NCBI GenBank assembly: GCA_944376695.1
Contig: CALWDM010000006.1
Location: 1-64,000 of the forward strand
Direction: 5' to 3'
DNA length: 64,000 bases
DNA from: an uncultured Mediterraneibacter sp.
Lineage (GTDB): Bacteria; Bacillota; Clostridia; Lachnospirales; Lachnospiraceae
Shown: one piece after another, positions 52,301 through 63,180 of the stretch
Layout: every line of letters begins with the position of its first letter
Position numbering within the stretch: the first letter of the stretch is position 1
Notes under the pieces: generated by a model
The model's database searches: none
Seen by the model: only the letters and a program-made list of their open reading frames with translations
What the model was told of the DNA's origin: nothing
Position numbers and translations under genes: made by a program

Positions 52301-52701
52301 ACAATTGATGTAGTCCCTGCTGTGATCGTCACATTCTCATCATCCTCAGTAACTTTTGCTGACGGATGGGAATACTCGTCCGACTCATCCGGGCGCTGCT
52401 GGATCCTTCCCTTATGGCTCTCAGATCTTGGCTTAGCATACTTAGAAAATTCACCTGTGGGATCAACATTATAGCGGAAGATCCCGTCCTCAAGAAATGT
52501 GATCTTTGCTTCCACTGCGCCGTCGTTGAATTCCACATATACAACATTACCGTCTTCCTTCGCATCTGTCACGGATGACAGCTGTCCTCTGAACTCTTCC
52601 GGGGCGGCGAATACATCTGCCGGCAGCATCGACGCAGCGGTTGTGAATGTCATCACAAACGCCATTGAGCCGGTCAGAATTTGTTTCTGTCTCTTTTTCA
52701 T
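46354..52701 (-). CDS. Large secreted GH31 glycoside hydrolase with surface-binding modules
   Basis: A 2115-residue exported enzyme. ATG 52701 (MKKRQKQILTGSMAFVMTFT) follows AGGAGGG and starts a signal peptide. The GH31 catalytic domain (about 40-900) has nucleophile Asp494 in KTDVAWVGNGY and acid/base Asp545 in VWTGDQSGG. The TDVAWVG pattern recalls the alpha-N-acetylgalactosaminidase branch (tentative). Then: a fibronectin-type region, an F5/8C module, an EF-hand/dockerin-like stretch (TDYSNMRNYLGIG; DINYNNVYDVYDYAY), a cohesin-like domain (AGDTLTIDVYADN), a Big/FIVAR region, a second F5/8C and FIVAR repeats. The end RTGDAVSPAGFLAILAISGG plus Arg/Lys tail is a membrane anchor without LPxTG. 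Confidence 0.88.
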   Translation of the reverse strand: MKKRQKQILTGSMAFVMTFTTAASMLPADVFAAPEEFRGQLSSVTDAKEDGNVVYVEFNDGAVEAKITFLEDGIFRYNVDPTGEFSKYAKPRSESHKGRIQQRPDESDEYSHPSAKVTEDDENVTITAGTTSIVFDKDTALMTVKNGDQVVMQEKEPLRINDSSTVQTLVKQDSEDFFGGGTQNGRFVHTGESINIVNESGWTDGGVASPNPFYYTTGGYGVLRNTFADGWYDFGEDSADTVTAEHREAELDAYYFVSDTADKTSTVQNLLQDYYTVTGNPVLLPEYGFYLGHLNAYNRDSWDTSSYQETNADTGTVYSAQAWTIKGTDSSDSAGTTVYENGRASGYVLSGEYAAETLNGHGPSVADENFPEGTETPYGYSARHVLDTYLEYGMPLGFFLPNDGYGAGYGQNGYYKTGGVNEDGSSSAERLAAVEANVQNLAEFTEYANSKGVATGLWTQSYLVPDSNPDTYWHLLRDFAAEVKTGGVTTLKTDVAWVGNGYSMQLDGVKTAYETVTTSVGMRPNIISLDGWAGSQRYNSVWTGDQSGGQWEYIRFHIPTYIGSSLSGNPNIGSDMDGIHGGAPLIAARDYQWKSMTPQMLDMDGWGSYVKAPYTHGDPYTGISRMYLKLKAQMMPYTYTNAYAAANIDTGNGDAGLPMVRAMFLEFPEDDYAASKAMQYQYMYGPSLLVAPVYQDTAADDEGNDIRNNIYLPNDEGEETIWIDYFTGEQYQGGQAVNGYDAPLWKLPLFVKNGAIIPMYEENNNPETDLDKSNRIVEFWPAGSTEYTVIEDDGSTMTNETTEDEEYGTIDHISYGGHVSTKLTSVVEDGTATLTAEASEGSYDGYDKNKNTEFIVNVSEEPESIAAKNGDQELEVKEVDTLADFEQTVPGENEVVYFYDASPEIKTYIPDESKEQKLQEMVEGVEVAPKLHVKFAETDASANAQTLVINGFVNDGEFGKDQLNENLTAPTPTAPEESKTPTSIHVTWEPIEDAESYEVMVDGIINSVGSNTYFDHVDLAYNSEHTYQVRSRNAEGYSEWSTELKTNSLDDPWRNVPDATVSWTGGDDWGALANATDHNTATMFHSTGNVVNDAVPFILDLGQGYKLDEFRYYPRGEGQSGDGNVGVNSNGTVQQMDVYVSLDGQNWKQVHVGADDPWSYVEGATIDDSVKTVELNGEFARYVKLVVTRSNGGFLAANELAVYKEDGSKGFAVGSIGINGNSEVTETDYSNMRNYLGIGSEAPAFTTQVAQYGLDINYNNVYDVYDYAYTMFKLDGGTKKTGSVAGNALLLASAESLKAGDTLTIDVYADNVENLNAFGEVLYYDKGQLQFAGIEGGAGALTMENLSIGQEGYDNPYVNLAFANKGDKDLYSGSGILATIKMTAKTDVENVADAIDLSSVMLIGPDYSVITTDAGNVPMIPEVPDGTTTEYGVGDFTITMTNEWLTEDDGTNVQKIVQGQSYDPLFNGTDGREFEFKYSAQSEDAEKLPEYVQLPTTMHFAFNTPSPLTNFVVKNANTGENGYLTSVKAVVTFEDDSTKEIAFDSEAAAYDFAVGSDQKVKNVDVTFLTSKGTATYDDPQENRMLTLGEIDFLYTESVPVTGIAPAEDNVTELYVGYLADVNAVITPANAPNQFFTAESSDPSVAGIITLADENGYPIYKVRGMSEGTAKIKLISAANEDITDEYEIHVKAGVDKSALQAVYDQYKNTPASLYTEESYQEFKTEIDNAAAILAKADATRSEVETAAATLEQKYKALEVVPVDESLALSPEIVANAAGLYSESNTADKMFDGSPDTYWESPYGGADANLPKDVIITLDDVYRMEQVSFTSHTIQNGGVTEYEVAVSLDGETWAKVAAGSVDPEEYKQGQNVTVDARFLPVNAQYVKFTVLGAVGRVPAEDNMYGRIAEMQLFGTSQAALDKEQAQADLQAKVDAMKAKPNLNYTVDSWNAFQAKIAEAEAMLENPGEYTAQNMRDMATALDNAFAALEVNDQPGETTPKETLQSAVDALKGLDENRYTADSWAVFRNALDAAQAVLDKEGASDQEYTDAFAALDAAYRGLIEKETPVGPSKPGSGSSTDEDKAVRTGDAVSPAGFLAILAISGGAVVVLARRKKVR

Positions 52702-53153
52702 TTTTCCCTCCTGTTTTTTTACTTCCCCTTTCCCCTCGTCTTCTATCTTGCTTCTCTGCACCCCTCCTTTCCCGCCGCCAAAACAGGTGCCTTTATTTCT
52801 TGTGCATTCTATCCAAAATATTTTACATAATCTCTTGTTTTATACGCAAATTTCATTCATCTTTCACAAAGCCTTTAGAATACTGACATATAATATATAT
52901 TATTTTACACTATTTTTTCAGTTTTTACCATCTACACGCGACAAAATTTTTAAATAGTGCAAACACTCTAAATAGTACAAATATACTGCTTCTTATCAAA
53001 GCGGTACGCCTGACTTTCTGCACTTTATGAATTTACCATTTAAAAATAGTGTGTTCCAGTCCGGGCTTTCCTGTGATATACTGAATCTGAACAAAAGAAA
53101 ATTCCGGGATACCCATGGAGCAGCATACTGACAAGAGATAAAGAGGAATCCAT
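52702..53153. other. Promoter region of GH31 and Rpn genes, no gene
   Basis: About 450 bases, strongly AT-rich around 52800-52980. It must hold the divergent promoters. I see TATAAT-like strings near 52889-52900 and a repeated AATAGTxxAAA motif (52956-52980), but no box I can assign with confidence. Confidence 0.4.
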
Positions 53154-54098
53154 ATGAAAAAAGCAACGATAAAACCAGACGTGATTTTTAAGGACTTCTG
53201 GAGAGAAAACGACCGATTTGCAAGCCTCTTCAACACGGTGGTATTTGGCGGAAAAGAAGTCATCAAGCCAGAGGAACTCAGTGAGCTGGATACGGATGTA
53301 TCAAATGTCATAGAACTGGGAGAATATAAAGAGACGTTGACAAGAGCCAGAGATGTTATAAAACGGGCCGCATATGGGGTGGATTTCGTAATAATGGGGA
53401 TTGAAAACCAGACTCGGGTTCACTATGGGATGCCGCTCCGGGTCATGCTCTATGATTCACTAGGATACCTGAAAGAGTGCCGGGAGCTTGCCCGCCAGCA
53501 CCAGAAAGACGGAGATAAAGCAACTCCGGATGAGTTCCTGTCCGGACTTCATAGAGATGACCGCCTTCATCCGATCATCAGTATTGTGATCTATTATAAC
53601 GAAAAACCGTGGGATGGCCCGAAGAGCCTGAAAGATCTGGTTGTGGAGATGCCGGAAGAGATCGACAGGGCATTTTCCAATTACCAGATGAATCTTCTGC
53701 AGGTCGGAGAGAGCGAAAGATACCATTTTAACAATGAAGATGTGCAGGACGTATTCGAGACGGCGAGGCATATTTATAAAGGAGAGTTTGACCAGGTAAA
53801 GACAATGTTCGGGAATAGAAATGTAAAATCCGATGTAGGAGCCATGATCGGAGTGATGACAGACAGCAACCTGATCATTGAACGGGCATATGAAAGCAAA
53901 GGAGGCATGAATATGTGTACAGCTTTAGAGAAACTGAAAGAAACAGGCCGCGAAGAAGGTAGAGTTGAGGGAAGAGCCGAAGGAAAACGGGAAATGATCT
54001 TTGCATTTCTGAAGGCCGGAGCCGAACTCCATATGATCAAGGAAGCCAGTGGCCTGAGTGAGGCAGAGATTGAGAAGCTTCGGAAAGAAATGAAATAA
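53154..54098 (+). CDS. Rpn-family PD-(D/E)xK nuclease / putative transposase
   Basis: A 314-residue protein of the RpnA-like recombination-promoting nuclease family, common in many copies in Lachnospiraceae. The opening KPDVIFKDFWRENDRFASLFNTVVFGG is followed by the nuclease core AAYGVDFVIMGIENQTRVHYGMPLR, where D, E and Q form the expected PD-(D/E)xK set. The C-terminus has a short repeat (GREEGRVEGRAEGKREM) and a helical tail. AAGAGGAATCC precedes the ATG. It is a single gene with its own terminator. Confidence 0.88.
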   Translation: MKKATIKPDVIFKDFWRENDRFASLFNTVVFGGKEVIKPEELSELDTDVSNVIELGEYKETLTRARDVIKRAAYGVDFVIMGIENQTRVHYGMPLRVMLYDSLGYLKECRELARQHQKDGDKATPDEFLSGLHRDDRLHPIISIVIYYNEKPWDGPKSLKDLVVEMPEEIDRAFSNYQMNLLQVGESERYHFNNEDVQDVFETARHIYKGEFDQVKTMFGNRNVKSDVGAMIGVMTDSNLIIERAYESKGGMNMCTALEKLKETGREEGRVEGRAEGKREMIFAFLKAGAELHMIKEASGLSEAEIEKLRKEMK

Positions 54099-54112
54099 GT
54101 TTTTTAATTTTT

Positions 54113-54137
54113 TGGTGGCCGGGTAATCCGACCACCA
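54113..54137 (+). terminator. Terminator of the Rpn-type gene
   Basis: TGGTGG (54113) pairs with CCACCA across a short loop, 15 bases after the stop codon at 54098 and followed by TTTTACAT. Confidence 0.6.
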
Positions 54138-54238
54138 TTTTACATTATAATTAATTGAACGGAAGTTCAGGCCCATCAGCTCCTGCATCTGGAGCCTGCA
54201 TCCCGAGCCCGCAGAAAAAGCTGCCGCCCCGGCCTATT

Positions 54239-54868
54239 TTATCTCGTCTCCCACTTCCGATAGATCGCCTCCAGCGCGTCCACCACCCCATCGATCCCGA
54301 GAAGGCTCGCATTGAACATCATGCTGTTCGCTTCTATGCCGCCCCATTCCCGGCCAGTCCGGGCTTCGTAGTACAGTTTCCTCTCCCGGTCAGTCTTTTT
54401 GATCTTGTCCAGCGCCTGCTTCTCTTCCAGCTTATAGAGCTTCATGATGCGCCGGATACGGTCTTCTTTGTACGCATAGATAAAGGTGTTGATACAGTTT
54501 GTATAATCGCCGAGGATGTAATCCGCGCACCGCCCGACAAATATGCCCGGTCCCTTCTCCGCCAGCTTGCGGATGATGGCTGACTGCTGTTCATATACCC
54601 GGTCTGTCAGAGGCTTCCCGGACTCATCGCCTGTAACAAAGGCCCGGTATTCCAGGCTGTTGGCTGCATAAGCTGACAGGAACCTTCCGAGCACTGTCTC
54701 ATCTACCCTGGTCGCGTCCTCATTACTGATGCGAAGTTCCTGGGCTGCCATGCGGATCAGATTGTGGTCGTAGAGCGGGATGCCGAGACGCTCTGACAGC
54801 TGATTTCCTATCTCATGCCCGCCGCTCCCGAACTGCCTTCCGATCGTGATTATCGTGTGTTGCATCAT
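54239..54868 (-). CDS. Cytidylate kinase-like family protein
   Basis: A 209-residue P-loop kinase. ATG 54868 (MQHTIITIGRQFGSGGHEIG follows the first Met) has GGAGG ten bases upstream; a GTG at 54877 would lie in the Shine-Dalgarno. The P-loop GRQFGSGGHEIG is the Gly-rich variant of the cytidylate kinase-like family. LYDHNLIRMAA, GPGIFVGRCADYIL and DRIRRIMKLYKLEEKQALDKI follow. The natural phosphate acceptor of this family in Clostridia is unknown; true Cmk is usually a separate gene. Confidence 0.85.
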   Translation of the reverse strand: MMQHTIITIGRQFGSGGHEIGNQLSERLGIPLYDHNLIRMAAQELRISNEDATRVDETVLGRFLSAYAANSLEYRAFVTGDESGKPLTDRVYEQQSAIIRKLAEKGPGIFVGRCADYILGDYTNCINTFIYAYKEDRIRRIMKLYKLEEKQALDKIKKTDRERKLYYEARTGREWGGIEANSMMFNASLLGIDGVVDALEAIYRKWETR

Positions 54869-55065
54869 ATCTGTCACTCCTCCCTGCGGATCGCTGATTG
54901 TTATGGATATATTATACCATAACTCAGTCGGATTTGGGCAGTAACCTGTAATCAGATAAAAATTTGATTTTTTCAGCCAATTAAATGCAGACGGAAAAAT
55001 TTCCGCCTGCCCGAATATTATTTTTAGTTCCTACAAGATTTTCCGTAATGTTTCCGAATGCTCTT

Positions 55066-57132
55066 TTACCGCTCCTTCTCTTTCGCGCTGACGATCCCAT
55101 AATAGCTCTTTGACGTCACCCAGTATAAAATCACATAGAAAATCGCAAACACCAGATAACAGCAGGCAGTCACAAACAGGAAAAGTTTTTCATCCGTCCC
55201 GGCTGAGATCAGATTCAGGATCCTGGAGATGAGCGGATAGGCGAATGCCAGGTGGATCCCCGCGGCGATCAGCGGCAGGAAGAATACGGTCAGCACCTGG
55301 GAATTGATGCTCTGCTTCACTTCCTTCCGGCTCATCCCCACCTTCATCAGGATGTCAAACCGGTCCTGATCCTCGTAGCCTTCCGAGATCTGCTTGTAAT
55401 ACATGATCAGCACGGTCCCGAAGAGGAATACCGCTCCCAGGAGGATCCCCAGGAAGAAGAGCCCTCCGAAAAGGGCGACGTACTCTGCACGGCTCGCAGC
55501 CTTTGATTCAGTATACCAGTATACATAATTCCCGGAATCATCCCCTTCTGACAGAGCCATGAACCGGTCTCTAATCTCATCATAGATCTCGGACTGTTCT
55601 TCATCCCCGCAGTCCATGTCAAAGCTGTAACATCTCTTGATGGAAGAGACGCCTTCCCCTTCAAGAGAATCATTTTTGATCCGGCACATCTGCTCCAGCA
55701 CGGACGCATCCTTTACCACAACCAGAAGACTGCCCCTTGCATTTGCGTCCGCCTCCCCGATCCGGAAGGGTTCCTTTTCCATCTTTTCCGCTTTCCATGT
55801 ATCGAATCCTTCGAAGTGCACGGTATCATACGCATATTCCATCTTGTACGGATATATGAGCGACTCATCGTCTGCCAGTTCTGTCTCCGTTCCGGACAGC
55901 CTGTTGTAATCTTCCAGCGGGATCACATAAACTCCGCGGAATTCTCCGGTATCTGTATCTATCTGCCCGCTCTGCTCCCCCGCAGCCAGGTCGATCATAA
56001 ATTCCGCCCCGGCCTGATAGACGGTCATGCTGTACATGCGGTAATCTTCAAGGTTTTCCGCGGCCTCCCCATGTTCGTCCAGTATCTCTTCCACCGCGCG
56101 GATATAAGGCTCCGTATCCTCCTCGCTCAGGGTGGTCTGGTCGGCAAAGCTGATCTGTACTGACAGATCCTTTGGATACCGCTTGTTCACCGCATCCTCT
56201 GACTGGGCGAACAGGCAGGTCGTGGACGACACTGTGACGAGCACCATCGTGGACAGGATACAGATCGACGCCAGCCCTGCCCCGTTCCGTTTCATGCGGT
56301 ATGTCATGGACGAGAGCGAGATAAAATGCTTTGTCTTATAGTAGTATTTCTTATTCTTCTGGAGCAGGCGGCAGAGTGCCACTGACCCTGCGATAAAGAG
56401 GAAATACGTGGCAAGGATGACCATGACCACCGCCAGGAAGAACAGGACCATCGCCGCCATTGGGTCAAGGACAGCCACTGCCAGATAATAGGCAACTCCG
56501 AGCAGCGCTGCCCCCAGGATGGCGAGCAGCCAGTTTGCCTTCGGCGGCTTTTCCCCCGTGTTCTCACTGCGGAGCATCTCCACCGGGCGGAGCCGGAAGA
56601 TGGAGATCACCATCCGCAGCATGATCAGCAGGGTGACCGCCAGGAAGAGAACGACCGTCCATACGACCGGTTCGGCTGCGACATTCATGTCAAATCCGGT
56701 CTTCCCTCCCAGGATCTTCACCGCGGCCATCTCCGCGAGCTTGGAGAACAGGATGCCGAACGCCAGACCCGCCGCAATGGACGCCACGGCAGTCAGTATA
56801 TTTTCCCACAGCAGGATCTTCACCAGATTCCGTTTTCCCATGCCCAGGATATTATACAGCCCGAACTCCTTCTGCCGCCTGCGGATCAGGAAAGAGTTCG
56901 TATAATACAGGAAGATCAGGGAGAAGATCCCGATCACAAAAACTCCAAACCCCAGCATGGACTGGAGCATATCCCCGCCGAACACACCGGAAAAGTCTGC
57001 GCTCATGGACAGGTACGCCACGATATAAAACATCATTACCATACAGATACAGGTCAGGATATACGGGAAATAAAACTTCCGGTTCTTCGATATCCCTTCC
57101 GCTGCCAGCCTGAAATAAAATCCTCTCCTCAT
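55066..57132 (-). CDS. BceB-type ABC transporter permease
   Basis: A 688-residue membrane protein of the FtsX/BceB class. There are ten predicted membrane segments: one at the N-terminus (IYFPYILTCICMVMMFYIVAYL), three around residues 50-180, two near 200-300, and the last three at the C-terminus, with a large extracellular domain (about 310-540) between. BceB-type permeases bind cell-wall antibiotics such as bacitracin or lantibiotics and signal to their kinase. It overlaps the ATPase gene by four bases. No second permease is needed. Confidence 0.9.
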   Translation of the reverse strand: MRRGFYFRLAAEGISKNRKFYFPYILTCICMVMMFYIVAYLSMSADFSGVFGGDMLQSMLGFGVFVIGIFSLIFLYYTNSFLIRRRQKEFGLYNILGMGKRNLVKILLWENILTAVASIAAGLAFGILFSKLAEMAAVKILGGKTGFDMNVAAEPVVWTVVLFLAVTLLIMLRMVISIFRLRPVEMLRSENTGEKPPKANWLLAILGAALLGVAYYLAVAVLDPMAAMVLFFLAVVMVILATYFLFIAGSVALCRLLQKNKKYYYKTKHFISLSSMTYRMKRNGAGLASICILSTMVLVTVSSTTCLFAQSEDAVNKRYPKDLSVQISFADQTTLSEEDTEPYIRAVEEILDEHGEAAENLEDYRMYSMTVYQAGAEFMIDLAAGEQSGQIDTDTGEFRGVYVIPLEDYNRLSGTETELADDESLIYPYKMEYAYDTVHFEGFDTWKAEKMEKEPFRIGEADANARGSLLVVVKDASVLEQMCRIKNDSLEGEGVSSIKRCYSFDMDCGDEEQSEIYDEIRDRFMALSEGDDSGNYVYWYTESKAASRAEYVALFGGLFFLGILLGAVFLFGTVLIMYYKQISEGYEDQDRFDILMKVGMSRKEVKQSINSQVLTVFFLPLIAAGIHLAFAYPLISRILNLISAGTDEKLFLFVTACCYLVFAIFYVILYWVTSKSYYGIVSAKEKER

Positions 57133-57893
57133 CGCCTGTCACCGCCTGTCGCAAGCATTGTCAGCGTATCCGAGATCTTCTGATAGAGCTGTTCACCGGA
57201 CATCGCTCCCCTGTATACCTGGTGGTAAACCTCCCCGTCCCGGATAAAGAGCACCCGCCCCGCGCGGCTCGCCGCCTTCACGGAATGGGTCACCATGAGG
57301 ATAGTCTGGCCCCTTTCATTGATCCGGGCAAACAGGGAAAGCAGCTCATCCGTGGACCGGGAGTCCAGCGCGCCCGTCGGCTCATCCGCCAGGATCAGCC
57401 TCGGCTCTGTGATAAGAGCCCTCGCCACTGCCACCCGCTGTTTCTGTCCGCCCGAGATCTCGTATGGGTATTTGTCGAGGAGCGCGGCGATCCCCAGTTC
57501 CTCCGCCAGCGGAGCGACGCGCTCCAGCATTTTCTTGTGCGGCACGCCTTTGAGCACCAGGGGCAGAAGGATATTATCCCTTACATTAAACGTATCCAGA
57601 AGGTTAAACTCCTGGAACACAAAGCCCAGGTGATCTCGGCGGAATTCCGAGATGTCCTTATCCTTAATATCCGAAAGCGGTTTTCCATCCAGACAGACCG
57701 ACCCCTCCGTCGGTTTGTCAAGGGCAGCCATGATGTTCAAAAGCGTGGTCTTTCCGGAACCGCTCTCGCCCATAATCGCCACATACTCGCCCTCCTCCAC
57801 GGAGAAATTCACGCAGGAGAGCGCCTGCACCTGATTGCCCCCGAACCGCGGCCTGTATATTTTCTTTAGATTTTTCACTTCCAAAACAGCCAT
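57129..57893 (-). CDS. BceA-type ABC transporter ATPase
   Basis: A 254-residue ATPase: Walker [10 protein letters not shown] (42-50), Q-loop VFQEFNLLD, signature [16 protein letters not shown], Walker [14 protein letters not shown] and the His switch VTHS. It works with the BceB-type permease encoded four bases into its own end. A BceR-like operator lies about 100 bases upstream. GGAGGAAC precedes the ATG. Confidence 0.95.
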   Translation of the reverse strand: MAVLEVKNLKKIYRPRFGGNQVQALSCVNFSVEEGEYVAIMGESGSGKTTLLNIMAALDKPTEGSVCLDGKPLSDIKDKDISEFRRDHLGFVFQEFNLLDTFNVRDNILLPLVLKGVPHKKMLERVAPLAEELGIAALLDKYPYEISGGQKQRVAVARALITEPRLILADEPTGALDSRSTDELLSLFARINERGQTILMVTHSVKAASRAGRVLFIRDGEVYHQVYRGAMSGEQLYQKISDTLTMLATGGDRR

Positions 57894-57988
57894 TTCTGAT
57901 TGTTCCTCCTTTTCCTTGTCTGGAGACAGTATAACAAAAGAAGACAGGCGGATGACATCGAATCCGGTGACATTCCGCCTGTCCTGTG

Positions 57989-58002
57989 TGACATTATTGT
58001 AA
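57989..58002. promoter_or_regulatory. BceR-like operator upstream of the ABC genes
   Basis: TGACATTATTGTAA fits the BceR-like motif TNACA-N4-TGTAA exactly. Further GTGACATT/GATGACAT copies lie at 57953-57975 within a hairpin. It stands between the kinase stop and the transporter genes. Confidence 0.7.
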
Positions 58003-58010
58003 TATAGCTC

Positions 58011-59009
58011 CTATTCCGCCTGGAATGGATAGCTCTCCAGATCTATCGTAAATCTGCTGCCCCTCCCCGGCTCAGACTCCGCTGTCAGAACATGTCCCAG
58101 CTTATCAGCCGCCTTCCTGGACAAATACAGCCCGAGCCCTGTGGACTTCTTACCCATCCTGCCGTTATACCCGGTATATCCTTTCTCAAAGATGCGGGGC
58201 ATGTCCTCCGGGGAGATCCCGATTCCGGTGTCCGTGACCGAGAGCTTCTTTCCCTTGTCGACTGAAATCGTGACAGAACCCTCCGTCGTATATTTGACCG
58301 CATTGGACAAAAGCTGTTCGATGATAAAGGACAGCCACTTCTCATCTGTCAGTACGCGGACGTCTGTTCCCTCATAGATGAGTCGGATCTTCCGCCGGAT
58401 GAACTGTCCCGCATATTTACGCACTGCCTTCCGTATGACCTGATCCAGATCATACTCCTGGATAACAAGATCCGAGGCGCCTTCCCCGAGACGCACATAG
58501 CACAGCGCCATCTCCACATACTGCTCCACCCGGAAAAGCTCCGCCGAGAGTTCCCGGTTTTCCGGCGTATCTTCCTGTTGGAGTATGATTTTCATGACCG
58601 CGATGGGCGCTTTGATCTGATGCACCCAGGTGGCATAATAATCTGCCATATCCCTGCGGGCAGCGTCCCACTCTCCCTTTTTCGCCCTGTAGGCGTTTTC
58701 CATTTTCCTGATCAGCGCCTGATAGTCCTCCTCGGCAAGACTTCCCGCTCCGGGGAGGATGTCCGCCACATCGGGAAACAGCGCTTTGGAGGACAGGATC
58801 TGCTCCATATTGCGCCGCCTTCTTCCGATGCGCACAAAACCTGCCGCCAGCAGGATCGAGCCGAAGAGCGCTGAGAGCAGGAGAGGATACCACACAGCCT
58901 CCAGCCTGATTCCGTACATGGCAAATACCACAGCAAAAATCAGGCCGCTCAGGCATATCCAGATGCACACTCCCCTGTAGTCATACAAATATCTGAAAAA
59001 CCGTCTCAT
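58011..59009 (-). CDS. BceS-type intramembrane-sensing histidine kinase
   Basis: A 332-residue kinase with two N-terminal membrane helices (VCIWICLSGLIFAVVFAMYG and YPLLLSALFGSILLAAGFV) and almost no extracellular loop, typical of BceS. The H box is ATWVHQIKAPIAVMK with His130. The ATP-binding domain has QLLSNAVKYTTEG, VTDTGIGISPEDMPRIFEKG and KSTGLGLYLSRKAADKLG. It does not sense drug itself but reads the state of the BceAB-type transporter. Confidence 0.94.
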   Translation of the reverse strand: MRRFFRYLYDYRGVCIWICLSGLIFAVVFAMYGIRLEAVWYPLLLSALFGSILLAAGFVRIGRRRRNMEQILSSKALFPDVADILPGAGSLAEEDYQALIRKMENAYRAKKGEWDAARRDMADYYATWVHQIKAPIAVMKIILQQEDTPENRELSAELFRVEQYVEMALCYVRLGEGASDLVIQEYDLDQVIRKAVRKYAGQFIRRKIRLIYEGTDVRVLTDEKWLSFIIEQLLSNAVKYTTEGSVTISVDKGKKLSVTDTGIGISPEDMPRIFEKGYTGYNGRMGKKSTGLGLYLSRKAADKLGHVLTAESEPGRGSRFTIDLESYPFQAE

Positions 59010-59072
59010 AACTTTTGTCCTGCCTCTCCTGCTGCTTCATCTTCTTGCTTCTTTCTGCTTCTCCCAGCTTCT

Positions 59073-59750
59073 TTATAACTGCTGTATGATATACCCCTCG
59101 CCCACTTTTGTGGTGATAAAGTCCTTAAGCCCCGCCTTTTCCAGCTTCTTCCTGAGCCTGGCGATATTCACGGTCAGTGTATTTTCTTCTATATAATTAT
59201 CCGTCTCCCACAGCCTGGTCATCAGGGTCTCCCGGCTCACCAACCTGCCCTTATTCTCCATAAGTGTCTGAAGGATCCGGAATTCATTCTTTGTGAGGCT
59301 GATCTTTTCCCCTTCGTATATCAACGTCGTATCGTATAAATTCAGGATCGCCCCTCTGTGCTCCAGCACCGGGATCTTTCCCGCCAGGTCATATGTCCTC
59401 CGGAGCACTGCCTGCACCTTTGCCGTGAGCACACTTAGATCAAAGGGCTTTGGTATAAAATCATCGCCGCCCATGTTGACTGCCATGATGATGTTCATAT
59501 TGTCTGACGCAGACGAGATGAATATGACCGGCACGTTGGAGATCCTGCGGATCTCACTGCACCAGTGGTACCCGTTATAGAACGGGAGCGTAATGTCCAT
59601 CAGGACAAGATGTGGGTCATATTCCGTAAAGGCAGCGAGCACCTTCTGGAAATCCCGTACATACTCCGCCTCATTCCCCCACATTTTCATCTCCTTTTGT
59701 ATCGCCTGCGCCATAGGCAGGTCATCCTCTACGATCAGTATTTTATACAT
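59073..59750 (-). CDS. BceR-type OmpR-family response regulator
   Basis: A 225-residue regulator. The receiver domain (MYKILIVEDDLPMAQAIQKE) has Asp52 in HLVLMDITLP and Lys in FIPKPFD. The C-terminal winged helix (EKISLTKNEFRILQTLMEN, TRLWETDNYIEENTLTVNIARLRKKL) binds DNA. It is the first gene of the regulator-kinase pair; the target box lies downstream of the kinase gene in front of the transporter genes. Confidence 0.95.
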   Translation of the reverse strand: MYKILIVEDDLPMAQAIQKEMKMWGNEAEYVRDFQKVLAAFTEYDPHLVLMDITLPFYNGYHWCSEIRRISNVPVIFISSASDNMNIIMAVNMGGDDFIPKPFDLSVLTAKVQAVLRRTYDLAGKIPVLEHRGAILNLYDTTLIYEGEKISLTKNEFRILQTLMENKGRLVSRETLMTRLWETDNYIEENTLTVNIARLRKKLEKAGLKDFITTKVGEGYIIQQL

Positions 59751-59831
59751 GATGCCCTCCTTATTCTGCCTTTCTTATCTGTCACCGTTCCGCCATTTCT
59801 TCCCGACTGCCTTCGCACCGCTTAATCTGCC

Positions 59832-60665
59832 TTACACTGCGTCCGGATCGACCACTCTCTGGATATGGATCGCCAGGAAGCCGATCTCTTCCCGCGCCAC
59901 CTCTTTTTTCAACTGACGCGACATATAGGCGCATATTTCCTCAGCCACCTGTCCTGTATATGGATAATTGACAAAGATAAACTCATTGAAGTCTGCTTTC
60001 GTGGACTCACCTTTCCGAGTCCTTGCTATCATGTAATACAGATGGCTCATCAGCCTTGTGTATGCCAGAGAATCTTCTTCAAATACCTGCCCGAACGCTT
60101 TCTCGATCATAGAAATCCCTTCATCTATGATCCGGGTCGTCTCCAGCGCCTCGGACACCTGCTCATCAGACAATCCGGCATGGATATGGAGCGTGATGAA
60201 TCCCACCTCATCGTCTGAGATCTCACATCCCGCCAGCTCTCGTATGATCTCCCTGCCTTTCAGTGCCGCCGCGTATTCTTTTTCAAAAAGGACCCGGATG
60301 TCCGGGGTGAATGGATTGGGTATCTGGCGCCCCTCCGCCGCCCGTTTCGCTGCAAGGGCGATATGGTCTGCCATAGGCAGGAGGATATCCCTGCTGACAT
60401 TCTGAAACATTTTCTCCGCTTCGTCTATGATACGCCCCGCAGCCTCTATAAATTCCGGCCGGATCCCATTTACCACCTGAAGGACAGAATGCTCCTTCTG
60501 CCGGTTCACAAGGGTATAGACCTTCGCCCCGGGCAGGCTGGCGATCTGCTGGGTCGGCCGCTTTCCAAAACCAACGCCATTCCCAAGCAGGATCATCTCC
60601 CTGCCGGTATGATCGTCATACACAAGGATCCCGTTATTGTTCAATACTTTTATGATGCGATACAT
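59832..60665 (-). CDS. LicT/BglG-family transcriptional antiterminator
   Basis: A 277-residue RNA-binding regulator. ATG 60665 (MYRIIKVLNNNGILVYDDHT) follows GGGGG. The CAT domain (residues 1-60) binds the RAT site; two PRD domains follow, with phosphorylatable His in DHIALAAKRA and LHIHAG (PRD1) and RLMSHLYYM and FLAIHIQRV (PRD2). It lies downstream of ptsG in the same direction and should act on the leader at 63181-63272. A GC-rich hairpin lies between the two genes. Confidence 0.93.
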   Translation of the reverse strand: MYRIIKVLNNNGILVYDDHTGREMILLGNGVGFGKRPTQQIASLPGAKVYTLVNRQKEHSVLQVVNGIRPEFIEAAGRIIDEAEKMFQNVSRDILLPMADHIALAAKRAAEGRQIPNPFTPDIRVLFEKEYAAALKGREIIRELAGCEISDDEVGFITLHIHAGLSDEQVSEALETTRIIDEGISMIEKAFGQVFEEDSLAYTRLMSHLYYMIARTRKGESTKADFNEFIFVNYPYTGQVAEEICAYMSRQLKKEVAREEIGFLAIHIQRVVDPDAV

Positions 60666-60739
60666 ATTGTCCCCCATGTTCCATATAGAAAATCCCCCTC
60701 TCCCGCCGCTTATGCAGCAGGAGCAGGGGGTATACTGCC

Positions 60740-63172
<2,433 letters not shown>

Positions 63173-63180
63173 TTACACGT

